In this document: piece by piece, positions 52,115 to 63,500 of the stretch
Position numbering within the stretch: position 1 is the first letter of the stretch
Layout of the letters: each line of letters starts with the position of its first letter
DNA from: Sinohyriopsis cumingii
Taxonomy: Eukaryota > Mollusca > Bivalvia > Unionida > Unionidae
Length of the DNA stretch: 64,000 bases
Reading direction: 5' to 3'
Assembly: GCA_028554795.2 (NCBI GenBank)
Contig: CM068830.1
Location: 47,754,227-47,818,226 of the forward strand
Translations under genes and position numbers: made by a program
Notes under the pieces: model-generated
Seen by the model: the letters and a program-made list of their open reading frames with translations, nothing else
Databases searched by the model: none
Told to the model about the DNA's origin: nothing

Positions 52115-52237
52115 GAGTGTCGCGGTGGTTCTTCCCCGGGTTTTCCCGGGTTCTTCCTCCTCCATTAATACTGGCCGCCATGCATAGCCTATCCTGTGCT
52201 GAAAAATGGCGTTAAACCCCACAACAACAACAACAAC
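52115..52237 (+). mobile_element. Retroposon 3' tail (SINE or LINE end)
   Basis: TCGCGGTGGTTCTTCCCCGG is followed by a self-complementary CCCGGG segment and GGCGTTAAACCCCACAACAA running into (ACA)n at 52220-52236. The structured end plus a simple-repeat tail is typical of a non-LTR retroposon 3' end; the 5' part is not recognised. Confidence 0.5.
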
Positions 52238-52979
52238 ATGACTGTCGTGCGGCAGCAGATACTGGCACACGCTAATCTCAGTTATATGCAAGTTTTACAT
52301 GGCATAATACGGTATAGCATGCATATGTGCATATAAGACGATTACAAATAGTCAAATTAATTATTTACATACATTTTCGTAAATTTAATATGCCTATTAT
52401 AACACATGGAGTCATACTAATAAAGCTAAAATCTACCCGAACCGAAGCAATATAACACACCCCTATCTTGTATCTAAACAAAACTAGCCGTAGCAACATT
52501 GTATGTATACACGGACTCGTTTCTAAACAAAACCAGCCATGCAAACAATGTATGTATACACGAATCGAAGTTTTCTTTAGTTCTGTTTGTACGATAAGCA
52601 GTTGACATGTACGCAGGGATATAGAAATTGGTATAGTTTGAAATAGCCGTGACGGTTCAGTAGTTACCCGATATACCCGTATTTATGTTGAAACTACATC
52701 TTTCTATTGGTGTCTGTGGTAATTTGTAGTTGATAAAAACTCATTCTTAAACGGACATTACTTAAGTGCAAGACATATCGATGACCAGCTAATTTGTTTT
52801 CAAATGACAGATGTCCACAGTGGTTGTTAAAATTAATGATCATATAGGTATATTCTGCCATGTTTAATAATACTCAGTATTGCACAATTAAGCGCAAGAG
52901 ACTTGACCTGTCATGTGGATATAAGGGACTGAATTTTAAGGGACGTTTGTAGATCCCCAGCTATCTAGGGTTTCCAAAC

Positions 52980-53059
52980 ATGGGGTCGGGCTCAAGCAAG
53001 AAGTCGGCGGCGCAAGCTCCTGCGTCTAATATGAAAGGGAATGAGGAGAAAAAATCAAG
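52980..53059 (+). CDS. Candidate first exon of a host gene (N-myristoylated protein)
   Basis: ATG 52980 opens 26 codons plus two bases, ending at a consensus donor AAG|GTATGT (53057-53065). The peptide starts MGSGSSKKSAAQAPAS. Gly at position 2 and Ser at position 6 fit the myristoylation rule, and the following Lys-rich stretch (NEEKKS) would support membrane attachment. The exon is much more GC-rich than the flanks. No downstream exon is found before the satellite, so the gene would need long introns or be broken. Confidence 0.45.
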
Positions 53060-53230
53060 GTATGTTTTATCGATCATAGCTTCATTTGAACATATTACAG
53101 TCATAACTTTGTCTAAATAGAGAAGTTATTTTTAATATCTCATTTAGTATTTATTACTTACTTTGTGTAGATAGAAATTGAGCCTACCTAATGTGCTTCA
53201 TGATAGAATATAATATGTGTGCACAGAAGA

Positions 53231-53261
<31 letters not shown>

Positions 53262-54101
53262 TGTAGAGAATGAAAAACTTCATAATAGTGCACGACCTTC
53301 TTATTCGTCTATATCTAAATCGAACTCAGATAATGGTCGAACGATGGCAACGTACAAATAGGACAATACAGTACATCTCCTGGAAGTTTTGTCTCTCAGT
53401 CTGAAAGAATTCACAGAATTTTCTTGTTCTATTCTAGATTAAAAAAACCAGTAATATTGTAAAAGTTTTTTGTGTGGGCAAAAGCAGGACTGGAAGATTA
53501 ATCGAGTTACCTATTTTCTTGTGCAGAACAATTTCATGACGTGAACTTCTATTTTGAAATTGACTTAAAGTAACATCGATGTTGACCATAATATCATTTA
53601 CGTTTCTATGCAGAGTAGATTCGCGTTTTCACAAGTATTTGATAATACAAATATACAGTTGCGGTTCTGATGAAAGCGACATCGTTTACTAAAAAATATC
53701 TTCGCAAAAATGAGTCCATTTGGTAACGTAGGAATCACGATTAGTTCGCGATGATAACTTGTGAAAACTTTCATTAAATTGAAGATAATATATTAAATTT
53801 TGGCTTTGCTACTTTTCACACGTCAACAGCAGTAACACCGCGACCAAAAATGATAATGACAATGATGATCCCCCCACCTCGTCAAACATAGAAACATACT
53901 TCTAGATTATCTAGTGCTGTATAAACCGTCAAGCTATCGAAGACCTTGCGGGTCAACGATGGGATGTACATTATTACAAGTTTAATTAATACTCTGAGAC
54001 GTATGGTTTTATTTACATGATTTCGCTAGATATGATTTTATATGTTTTTGCTCAGAGTTTTCCCCACCCTTTTAAATATTATTTCTTTATACTCATAGAA
54101 G

Positions 54102-54180
<79 letters not shown>

Positions 54181-54499
54181 TGTATGTGTAGGTATGTTCA
54201 AGACTACTAGGTTATGGGGGTGGGTAGGTAAAAATTATATCTAACATCGGTAAAATGTATTAGATTTATTAATTCCTTAAATTCTATTTCCCATAATAAG
54301 ACCCCATTATTATTAATTTATTTTAAAAATATGCCAAAAAAGTAAACCCTTTCTGAAAATTTAAGCCGTTCAGTGATTTAGCGGATAAAATCTTAAGAAA
54401 TTCCCCTTGAATTCCGGACAGTTTCTTTCAGTTTCGACCCTTTCATACAGAACTACATCCGCAAACAAGAATCAACATAAAAATTAAAATTGTTTTGTA
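53060..54499. other. AT-rich, intron-like non-coding DNA with simple repeats
   Basis: It contains (ATGT)n at 53228-53263 and (TA)n at about 54104-54177. No coding frame, RNA gene or transposon signature stands out. Confidence 0.5.
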
Positions 54500-56614
54500 C
54501 AACCACACTAACCACTTACAAAACCATATCCTCATTATAGTCTAAAAGAAGTGGAATCAATGCCACGCTTCACTACATTTATATGTCCTCATCGTAATCT
54601 GTACGAAAAGGAAGTAATGACACTCTCCATTTTCATAGTCATATCCTTCTTGAAGTCCTTAGGCAGGTGAAGTCAAGACAAGCTGCACTTTTATAGCCAT
54701 ACCATTCTTGTGGTCCATAGGAAGTTGAACCAATGAAAAGTGCCATGTTCAAAGCAATATCATCCTTGCAGTCATTAAGGACATGAAACAATCACAAGCT
54801 CCACTTTCATAGCCAAGTTCTTACTGAAGCCCATAGAAAATGAAATAATGACAAACATCATGTCCGTCTTGTAGTCTACAGGAAGATGATGTAACGGAAA
54901 GCTTCATATTATTCTTGTTGTGTTTTGCAAAATGGAGTAATGACAAGTTACATATTCTTCTTGTAGACTGTAGGAAGACGAAGTAAAAACAAGCTCCATG
55001 TTATTATTGTAGTCTTTGGGAAGATGAAGTAATGACAAACTCCATATTATTCTTGTAATCTATAGGAAGATAATGTAGCGGCAAGCTCCATATTGTTCTT
55101 GTAGTATATAGAAAGATAAAGTAATGGCAAGCTCAATGTTGTTCTTGTAATCTATAGAAAAATGAAATAATCACAATCTGCATGTTCGTCTTGTAGTCTA
55201 CAGGAAGATGAAGCAATGACAAACTCCATATTGTTCTTATAGACTACAGGAAGATGTAGTAATGACAAACTCCATGTTCTTCTTGTAGTCTGCAGGAAGA
55301 TAAAGCAATAGCAAGATCCATGTTCTTTTCGTAGTCTACATGAAGATGAAGTAATGGCAAACTCCATATTGTTCTTGTAGACTACAGGAAGATGAAGTAA
55401 TGACAAACTCCATGTTCTTCTTGTAGTCTACAGAAATATGAAATAATAACAAGATTCATATTCTTCTTGTAGTCTACAGGAAGATGAAATAACAGCAAGC
55501 TTCAAATTCTTCTTGCATTCTACAGGAAGATGAAATAATAACAAGCTTCATGTTCTTCTTGCAGTCTTCAGTAAGATGAAATAAAATAGCAAGCTGCATG
55601 TTCTTCTTGTAGTCTATAGAAAGATGAAGTAATGGCAAACTCCAAGTACTTATTGTAGTCTTCAGGAAGATGAAGTAATGACAAACTCCATGTTCTTCTT
55701 GTAGTCTACAGGAAGATGAAATAATAACAAGCTTCATGTTCTCCTTGTAGTCTACTGGAAGATGAAGTAATGACAAACTCAATGTTCGTCTTCTAGTCTA
55801 CAGGAAGATGAAAGAATAACAAGCTTCTTGTTCTTTTTGTAATCTACAGGAAGATGAAATAATAACAAGCTTCTTGTTCTTCTTGTATTCTACAGGAAGA
55901 TGAAATAATAGCAAGCTTCATGTTCTTCTTGTAGTCTACAGGAAGATGAAGTAATGACAAACCCCATGTTCTTCTTGTAGTCTACAGGAAGATGAAATAA
56001 TAACAAGCTTCATGTTCTTCTTGTAGTCTACAGGAAGATGAAATAATAACAAGCTTCATGTTCTTCTTGTATTCTGCAGGAAGATGAAATAATAACAAGC
56101 TTCTTGTTCTTCTTGTAGTCTACAGGAAGGTGAAGTAATGACAAACGCCATGTTCTTCTTGTAGTCTACAGAACGATGAAATAATAACAAGTTTCATCTT
56201 CTTCTTGTATTCTACAGGAAGATGAAGTAATGACAAACTCCTTGTTCTTCTTGTATTCTACAGGACGATGAAATAATAACAAACTTCATATTCTTCTTGT
56301 ATTCTACAGGAAGATGAAATAATAACAAGCTTCATGTTCTTCTTATAGTCTATAGGAAGATGACATAATAGCAAGGTTTTTGTTCTTCTTGTAGTCTACA
56401 TGAAGATGAAATAATAACAAGCTTCATGTTCTTCTTCTATTCTACTGGAAGATGAAATAATAACAAGCTTCTTGTTCTTCTTGTAATATATAGGAAGATG
56501 AAATAATAGCAAGCATCTTGTTCTTCTTGTAGTCTCCAGGAAGATGAAGTAATGACAAAATCCATGTTCTTCTTGTAGTCTACAGGAGGATGAACTAATC
56601 ACAAACTCCATGTT
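54500..56614. repeat. 46-bp satellite array, left block
   Basis: The consensus unit is about ATGTTCTTCTTGTAGTCTAC plus AGGAAGATGAAATAATAACA plus AGCTTC (46 bp), with a second common variant reading GAAGTAATGACAAACTCC. Units are very degenerate before about 55100 and become regular towards 56600, the usual pattern of an array with a decaying edge. About 45 units. It ends at the VE3 terminal repeat. Confidence 0.9.
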
Positions 56615-56770
56615 AGCAGCAGAGAGGGCGAACAGACCACTTAATCCGTCACGTACGTTTTTTAGACAAAACAAATAGTGACCCTTCATAGAGGTAACTT
56701 ACATACCGCGTCACTGATTGACCCAGACAAACAAGGGATGCGGTCCACACCCTCTCTGCTGCTATTAATT
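56615..56770 (+). repeat. VE3 terminal repeat
   Basis: About 156 bp, from AGCAGCAGAGAGGGCGAACAG (outer, from 56615) to CACCCTCTCTGCTGCTATTA plus ATT (inner). The mirrored edges match VE1 and VE2, but the tract is GAGAGGG instead of poly-G and the interior is unrelated. Confidence 0.75.
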
Positions 56771-56793
56771 AAAAAATTGTTATATTAAAAATA

Positions 56794-57460
56794 ATGGTAC
56801 ATCCAGAATCTCATACTGCAAGAATAGCACGAGAGAGACTAGAAGCAATTAAAAAATTTCTTCCCGTGCGAGATTCATTCAGAAAAAATCTACAAGCGCA
56901 GCAAGAAGCACAAGTTGAGTACGAAGAAGACACTAAAAAACTGTTTAAACCCGTCACTACAGATACTGAAAAAGTTACAACTGTCATCAAAGAAGATCTT
57001 CTTCCGGTATCAAAACAAACAGCAGAACAAACTGAAAAAAATAGCAAGAAGAACTAAACAGACAAGGAAGATTTTACGAGATCTTCCAACTGATATAGCT
57101 GCGGCCCAACCTCCACCTGTTGGTGAGGAAATACTTGAAAGTATTGAAAAACTTCGTACTGAAGTCGCCGACGTGAGAAAAGAACATACACCTGAACCCG
57201 AACCAGTAAGAGAAAATATAAAATTAATTGCAAGATTTAAGGAAGGGTTTGCCGAAGATATTAGAAATACTGAAAGAGAAAAATTACCCGAAAAAATATT
57301 ATATTGTATAATTAACAAATCTAATATTTTAAACCCCCCTCATGAAAGGACAAGTGATGATAAACTTAATAAATGGATATATCGCATATATGCAAACAAA
57401 AGACAGGTTAGAAGTAATGATTTAGAATATAGAAATCTTTATGAAGAAGTAAAAGTACTT

Positions 57461-57498
<38 letters not shown>

Positions 57499-57574
57499 TC
57501 TCCCAGTATCAACTTCCTTCACGTCTGCAACGAACAGAACAAAAACAACATTTTTCACCGCTGTCGAAAATTAA
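56794..57574 (+). pseudogene. Terminal gene A, one frameshift and a (GA)n insertion
   Basis: ATG 56794 (MVHPESHTARIARERLEAIK) is open to 57057. A shift near 57040 passes to a frame open to 57574 that contains DLPTDIAAAQPPPVGEEILE and a Lys/Glu-rich helical part. A (GA)n expansion at 57465-57497 adds an Arg-Glu run near the C-terminus, after which the sequence is probably out of register. This is the most complete copy of gene A, about 220-250 residues; helical and charged, unknown role. Confidence 0.6.
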
Positions 57575-57587
57575 AAATATATTTGAA

Positions 57588-57842
57588 ATGACGCCATCTA
57601 AGAAATCAGAAGAAGGAGCAACGGGAAGTGGCCTGGGAAATAATTTTGTTTGTCCTGATAATATTATTAATGATGTGTCACGGTTAGAAGTTCTCATAGG
57701 AGGAAAACGTGCCGGAAATAATTCACCAGAAATAATTAATGAAGCAGCTGGTATTTGTCGGCGATTATTTCAAAGTGGTATCATGGATATCGGAGTTTAC
57801 CGAGAACTTATCGATGAACTTGTTGATGATTATAGTGACTAA
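57588..57842 (+). CDS. Terminal gene B, intact
   Basis: 84 residues: MTPSKKSEEGATGSGLGNNF at the start, FVCPDNIINDVSRLEVLIGG in the middle, MDIGVYRELIDELVDDYSD at the end. It matches 21282-21570 (VE2) and the fused remnant at 9247 (VE1). The start at ATG 57588 is preceded by AAAAATATATTTGAA. Conservation of the C-terminal two thirds suggests a folded helical protein. Family not recognised. Confidence 0.6.
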   Translation: MTPSKKSEEGATGSGLGNNFVCPDNIINDVSRLEVLIGGKRAGNNSPEIINEAAGICRRLFQSGIMDIGVYRELIDELVDDYSD

Positions 57843-57870
57843 TTGTTAGATAAATGGTAAATAAAATAAG

Positions 57871-58301
57871 ATGATAGTACACAATAATCATCGTAAATCC
57901 GTACAGGTCAGAGCGGTAAACTCACGATTACTAATCTACAGAGCTATTTACGGAGATGGGCTTGGTGATGTTATTCAGGGATTATTTACAAAGATGGCTC
58001 CAAAAGTAACACCTGTTGCAAAACAATTATCGATGAAAGCTATTGATATTGTTCGTGAAAAAGTTCCTGGAGCAATTGTCAATGTTGCTAGTAAGGCGTT
58101 CTCGGCGATCAAAGATAGACAGCACGATTAATGCTACAAAAACAATAACCGGTAAAATTACCAAGTACTGAAGTGATGTCCGCAGACGTAAGTAAAATAA
58201 TAAATCAGGCTGCAAATCAAAAACTAGCGGAATTATCTGAAGAAGCAGAAAGAAATATAACATCAAATTTAATAGCAGGAAGCGGTCTTCGTCGACGATG
58301 A
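57871..58301 (+). pseudogene. pX/pVI-like protein (gene C), one frameshift
   Basis: ATG 57871, preceded by AAATAAAATAAG as in VE1. It is open for 86 codons (YGDGLGDVIQGLFTKMAPKV, AIDIVREKVPGAIVNVASKA). A shift near 58125 leads to STEVMSADVSKIINQAANQK and an end at 58301 (SGLRRR). It is collinear with 8754-9212, with a Thr-Lys in place of Arg-Arg in the amphipathic segment. Confidence 0.65.
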
Positions 58302-58339
58302 TTTAGATCACCATTTGGAAAAATGGTAAGTATAATAAA

Positions 58340-59786
58340 ATGTTTAAAGGTTTGTCCGACTCAGCATTTGATATGGATGAACCGGTCATCAAAAATGAAT
58401 CGGTACGTGATTATCAATTTTATTCCTATGACGCAAGACAACCAAATCAGCGGGGGAGAATCGAATTACAGGTTCATGATACAAGTAGATATTTCTTGCC
58501 CGCTGAGGCGTTTATTGAAGTAGAAGGTAGACTTGTAACGAATGTCGCAGCTAATACGCCATATGGTGCCAATTTGCGTGTTGATTTTGTCAACAATGGG
58601 ATTATGGTACTGTTTAGTAGCGCCACATACATGATTGATGGAAAAAATATTGAATCAATTCAGAATGATGTTGATGTTGCTACAACAATAATTGGTCTAG
58701 CGAGATATTGTGATGATTACACAAGATCAGCTGGTCCAACAATGATGTTTGCAAGGATATTACTGACAACGCTGATCATGTGGAATATACTAAAATACGA
58801 GCACTACGAGATGCTGCAGTTGATCCACAACCGGTTGATTTTGAACACGCAGCCAGACCAGGTGCTGCTTTTGATATTATAGGAAGTGTTAATGCGACTT
58901 ACAACTAAGGGTTTGCAACACGCCGAGCAGCGTTGTCAGGAAATGATAGAAATTTTCGTGTGCAATTCCATTATCTCACACCTTTGGATTTTGCAGAAAT
59001 GTTAGAAAGGTCATCTTTGGAGCTAAACACACAGTTGTGCTGCTCGTAAGAAAAGGTGATGATAATGATGCAATCTGGCGAGGTGCTGGTGTTGCTGATG
59101 GTAAAGTAAATATATCAAAGCTTTCATTGTGGATGCCAGTAATGATTCCATCTATTACTGAAGAACAAAAATTACTCTCTTTTACGGATCAAGGCGGTAA
59201 ATCATTGCTATCATGGTTAACAGTAACCACAGATGCTACTCAAAGTTCTGTTAATGGTTTATTTACATGGAATATAGCATCACAGCAAGGTGTTTCTGCG
59301 CCGCGACATATTTTTATTGCGCTGCAAGATAATGCTCGGACGAATAATCAAGAACGTTCACATATAATATTTGACGACCTTGGAGTTAATGAAGTTTCCT
59401 TACGGATAAATGGACATCAAGAACCAGCTGAAGATATATTGTTAAATTTTGATCAAAATCACGTAGCGCGTGCATATCATCATTTAATGTCATTCATGGG
59501 ACGTGATCAAAATGTGGATACCGGTTTGCAAATATCACAGTTAGATTTTACAAATCTATATCCTATTTATTAATTTTCACTGGAACATCTTGATTTGTCC
59601 AAACAATCTGTCGTTGATATACACTTTCGAGCTCGTCTTACTAACCCTCCTCCTGATATACCTGGTCCACCCCTTATTCGCGGCACCTACAGAGCAATCG
59701 CGTTTATACTCAGCGATAAGGCCATGTTACTTGAAGGTGGTAGTGGTCGAATGAGAGTCGTTGATGCACTAGTGGAAAATCTTTGA
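58340..59786 (+). pseudogene. Major capsid protein (double jelly-roll type), two or three frame breaks
   Basis: ATG 58340 (MFKGLSDSAFDMDEPVIKNE) is open to 58882, although a shift near 58755 puts the last 40 codons out of frame. Another frame resumes about 58905-58995. The stretch 59037-59573 is open and contains KVNISKLSLWMPVMIPSITE, SAPRHIFIALQDNARTNNQE and SLRINGHQEPAEDILLNF. After a stop at 59571, the last piece (59595-59786) has SVVDIHFRARL and GGSGRMRVVDALVENL. This and VE2 cover the whole protein, about 480 residues. Confidence 0.75.
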
Positions 59787-59820
59787 TCATGTTATTTAGA
59801 AAAATATATTTATATAAAAA

Positions 59821-60506
59821 ATGACGTATAGTTATGTTAATGTTACTCTGAATCCCGGTCAGGTCAAAAAGTTTCAATCAAAAAACGCTAACAAATGCGG
59901 AACTAAAATATCACTAAAACAGATTGGTGGTGGTCCAAACAAATTATCGTTGACAAATAATCAGATTAAACATTTCAATAAAGCCCTAGAATTAAAAACC
60001 GGAGTTCAATTCCATCTTTCTCCGAGCGCCATCAAGGACATGGTTAAAACAGGTGGTATATTTCCACTTCTCGCGGCTATTCCAGCGTTAATAGCTGCTG
60101 CCCCTCCAGCCGTAGCAAAAGCAGCCGCATTAGGTGCTGTTGGAACAGCTGCTGGAATGGCTCTAAAGAAAGCAGTAGGAAAGGGGTACAAAAACAAAGG
60201 GACGCGGCCTAAGATTACCGGGATCTCGTTGGGGAAGAGGTCTGAGGCTTCCACGTTAGATGTTTCAGCATCAAATTTTGATTTACATGATGCTGCTAAA
60301 CGATTAAAAATAAAAGCCTTTAGAGGTGTTTTTATGCGAGATCAATTACCGAAACAACTCGAAACAGGTATCATTAATCTCGACTCGAATTCAGGACCCG
60401 GTACTCATTGGGTATTGTACGCGGTTGATCCACGTGGAATCGTTTATTTTGATTCGTACGGGTTAGCTCCACCGCGTGAATTTATCAAGTATGTCGCAGC
60501 TGACAA
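59821..60506 (+). pseudogene. Hydrophobic-domain/adenain-like protease fusion, truncated by satellite
   Basis: One continuous frame from ATG 59821. The hydrophobic Ala-rich segment is at residues 79-105, a short basic linker at 118-141, and the protease from about 152 (NFDLHDAAKRLKIKAFRGVF). The catalytic His is in GPGTHW (residue 196) and the Asp in VYFDSYG (about 211). The frame runs into satellite after EFIKYV, so the nucleophile Cys and the last roughly 50 residues are lost. It shows that the two domains are naturally one protein. Confidence 0.75.
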
Positions 60507-63500
60507 ACTCCATGTTCTTCTTGTAGTCTACATGAAGATGAAGTAATAACAAATTCCATGTTCTTCTTGTAGTCTACAGGAAGATGAAGCAATAGCAAGA
60601 TCCATGTTCTTTTCGTAGTCTACATGAAGATTAAATAATAACAAGCTTCATATTCTTCTTGTATTCTACAGGAAGATGAAATAATAAAAAGCTTCTTGTT
60701 CTTCTTGTATTCTACAGGAAGATGAAAAAATATAAGCTTCATATTCTTCTTGTAGTCTACAGGAAGATGAAATAATAGCAAGCTTCATATACTTCTTGCA
60801 GTCTATGGGATGATGAAATAATAGAAAGCTTCATAGTCCTCTTGTAGTCTACAGGAGGATGAAGTAATGACAAACTTCATGATCTTGTAGTCTACAGGAA
60901 GATGAAATAATGACAAACTCCATGTTCTTCGTGTAGTCTATAGAAATATGAAATTATAGCAAGCTTCGTATTCGTCTTGTAGTCTACAGGAAGATGAAAT
61001 AACAGCAAGCTTCATATTCTTCTTGTAGTCTACAGGAGGATGAAGTAATGACAAACTCCATGTCCTTGTAGTCTACAGGAAGATGAAATAATGACAAACT
61101 CCATGTTCTTCTTGTAGTCTACAGGAAGATGAAATAACAACAAGCTTCATGTTCTTCTTGTAGTCTACTGGAAGATGAAGTAATGACAAGTATCTCGTTC
61201 TTCTTGTAGTCTACAGGAAGATGAAATAATAACAAGCTTCACGTTCTTCTTGTATTCTACAGGAAGATGAAATAATAACAAGCTTCTTGTTCATCTTATA
61301 GTCTATAGGAAGATGAAATAATAGCAAGCATCTTGTTCATCTTGTAGTCTACAGGAAGATGAAGTAATGACAAACTCCACGTTCTTCTTGTAGTCTACAG
61401 GACGATGAATTAATAACAAGGTTCATGTTCTTCTTGTATTCTACAGGAAGATGAAATAGTAACAAGCTTCTTGTTCATCTTGTAGTCTATAGGAAGATGA
61501 AATAATATCAAGCATCTTGTTCTTCTTGTAGTCTACAGTAAGATGAAGTAATGAAATGGTCTTCTTGTAGTCTATAGGAAGATGAAATAATCGCAAGCTT
61601 CATATTCCTCTTGTAGCCTATAGGAAGATGAAATAATAGCAAGCTTCATATTCTTCTTGTAGTCTACAGGAAGATGAAGTAATGACAAACTCAATGTCCT
61701 TCTTGTAGTCTACAGGAAGATGAATAAATGACAAACTCCATTTTCTTCTTGTAGACCACAAGAAGATGAAATAATGACAAACTCCATGTTCTTCTTGTAT
61801 TCTACAGGAAGATGAAATAATAACAAGCTTCATGTTCTTCCTGTAGTCTTCAGGAAGATGAAATAATGGCAAGCTACATATTCTTCTTGTAGCCGATAGG
61901 AAGATGAAGTAATGACAAACACCACGTTCTTCATGTAGTCTACAGGAAGATGACGTAATGACAAACTCCATGTTCTTCTTGTATTCTACACGAAGATGAA
62001 ATAATAACAAGCTTCTTGTTCTTCTTGTAATCTACAGGACGATAAAATAATACAAGCTTCATATTCTTCTTGTAGTCTATAGGATGATGAAATAATGGCA
62101 AGCTTTATATTCTTCGTGTAGTCTACAGGAAGATGAAGTAATGACAAACTCCATGTTCTTCTTGTCGTCTACAAAACGATGAAGTAATGACAAACACCAT
62201 GTTCTTGTAGTCTACAGGAAGATGAAATAATGACAGACTCCATGTTCTACTTGTATTCTACAGGAAGATGAAATAATAACAAGCTTCATGTTCTTGCAGT
62301 CTTCAGGAAGATGAAATAATAGCAAGCTGCATGTTCTTCTTTTAGTCTATAGGAAGATGAAGTAATGACAAACTCCATGTTCTTCTTGTAGTCTACAGGA
62401 AGATGAAGTAATAAGAAACTCCATGTTCTTCTTGTAGTCTACAGGAAGATGAAGCAATAGCAAGATCCATGTTCTTTTCGTAGTCTACATGAAGATTAAA
62501 TAATAACAAGCTTCATATATTTCTTGTAGCCTACATGAAGATGAAATAATAGGAAGCTTCATATTCTTCTTGTATTCTACAGGAAGATGAAATAATAAAA
62601 AGCTTCATGTTCTTCTTGTAGTCTACAGGAAGATGAAGTAATGACAAATTCCATGTTCTTGTTGTAGTCTACAGGAGGATGAAGTAATGACAAACTCCAT
62701 GTTCTTCTTGTAGTCTACAGGAAGATGAAATAATAACAAGCTTCTTGTACTTGTATTCTACAGGAAGATGAAATAATAGCAGGCTTCATATTCTTCTTGT
62801 AGTCTACAGGAAGATGAAGTAATGACAAACTCCATGTTCTTCTTGTAGTCTACAGGAAGATCAAAAAAATGACAAGCTTCATGTTCTTCTTGTATTAGGC
62901 AGGAATTTGAAATGATAATAAGCTTCTTATACTTTTTGTAGTCTATAGGAGGATGAAATAATAGCAATCTTCTTCTTCTTCTTGTAGTCTACAGGAAGAT
63001 GAAATAATAACAAGCTTCATGTTCTTCTTGTAGTCTTCTGGAAGATGAAGTAATGACAAACTCTATGTTCGTCTTCCAGTCTACAGGAAGATGAAATAAT
63101 AACAAGCGTCTTGTTCTTCTTTTGTTCTACAGGAAGATGAAATAATAGCAAGATTCATGTTCTTCTTGTCCTCTACAAGAAGATGACGTAATGACAAACT
63201 CCACGTTCTTCTTGTAGTCTACAGGAAGATGAAATAATAACAAGCTTCTTGTTCTTCTTTTATTCTACAGGGTGATGAAATAATAGCAAGCTTCAGGTTC
63301 TTCTTGTCGTCTACAGGAAGATGAAGTAATGACAAACTCCACGTTCTTCTTGTAGTCTACAGGAGGATGAAGTAATGACAAACTTCATGTTCTTCTTGTA
63401 TTCTACAGGAAGATGAAATAATAACAAGCTTCATGTTCTTGTTGTATACTGCAGGAAGATGAAATAATAATAAGGTTCTTGTTCTTCTTGTAGTCTATAG

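Larger units (their letters stand above)
56615..60506 (+). mobile_element. Polinton-like endogenous virus VE3, left-end fragment inside satellite
   Basis: It has a terminal repeat, genes A, B and C (pX-like), the capsid gene and most of the protease fusion, in the VE1/VE2 order but on the plus strand. It stops abruptly inside the protease gene at about 60506, where satellite units resume in regular phase. Sequence quality is better than in VE1 and VE2: several genes have one break or none. Confidence 0.85.

Noticed and set aside
55152-56689. Minus-strand frames with SSSCRLQEEH-like repeats
   Set aside because: They are produced by satellite units cycling through phases; no start context or conservation.
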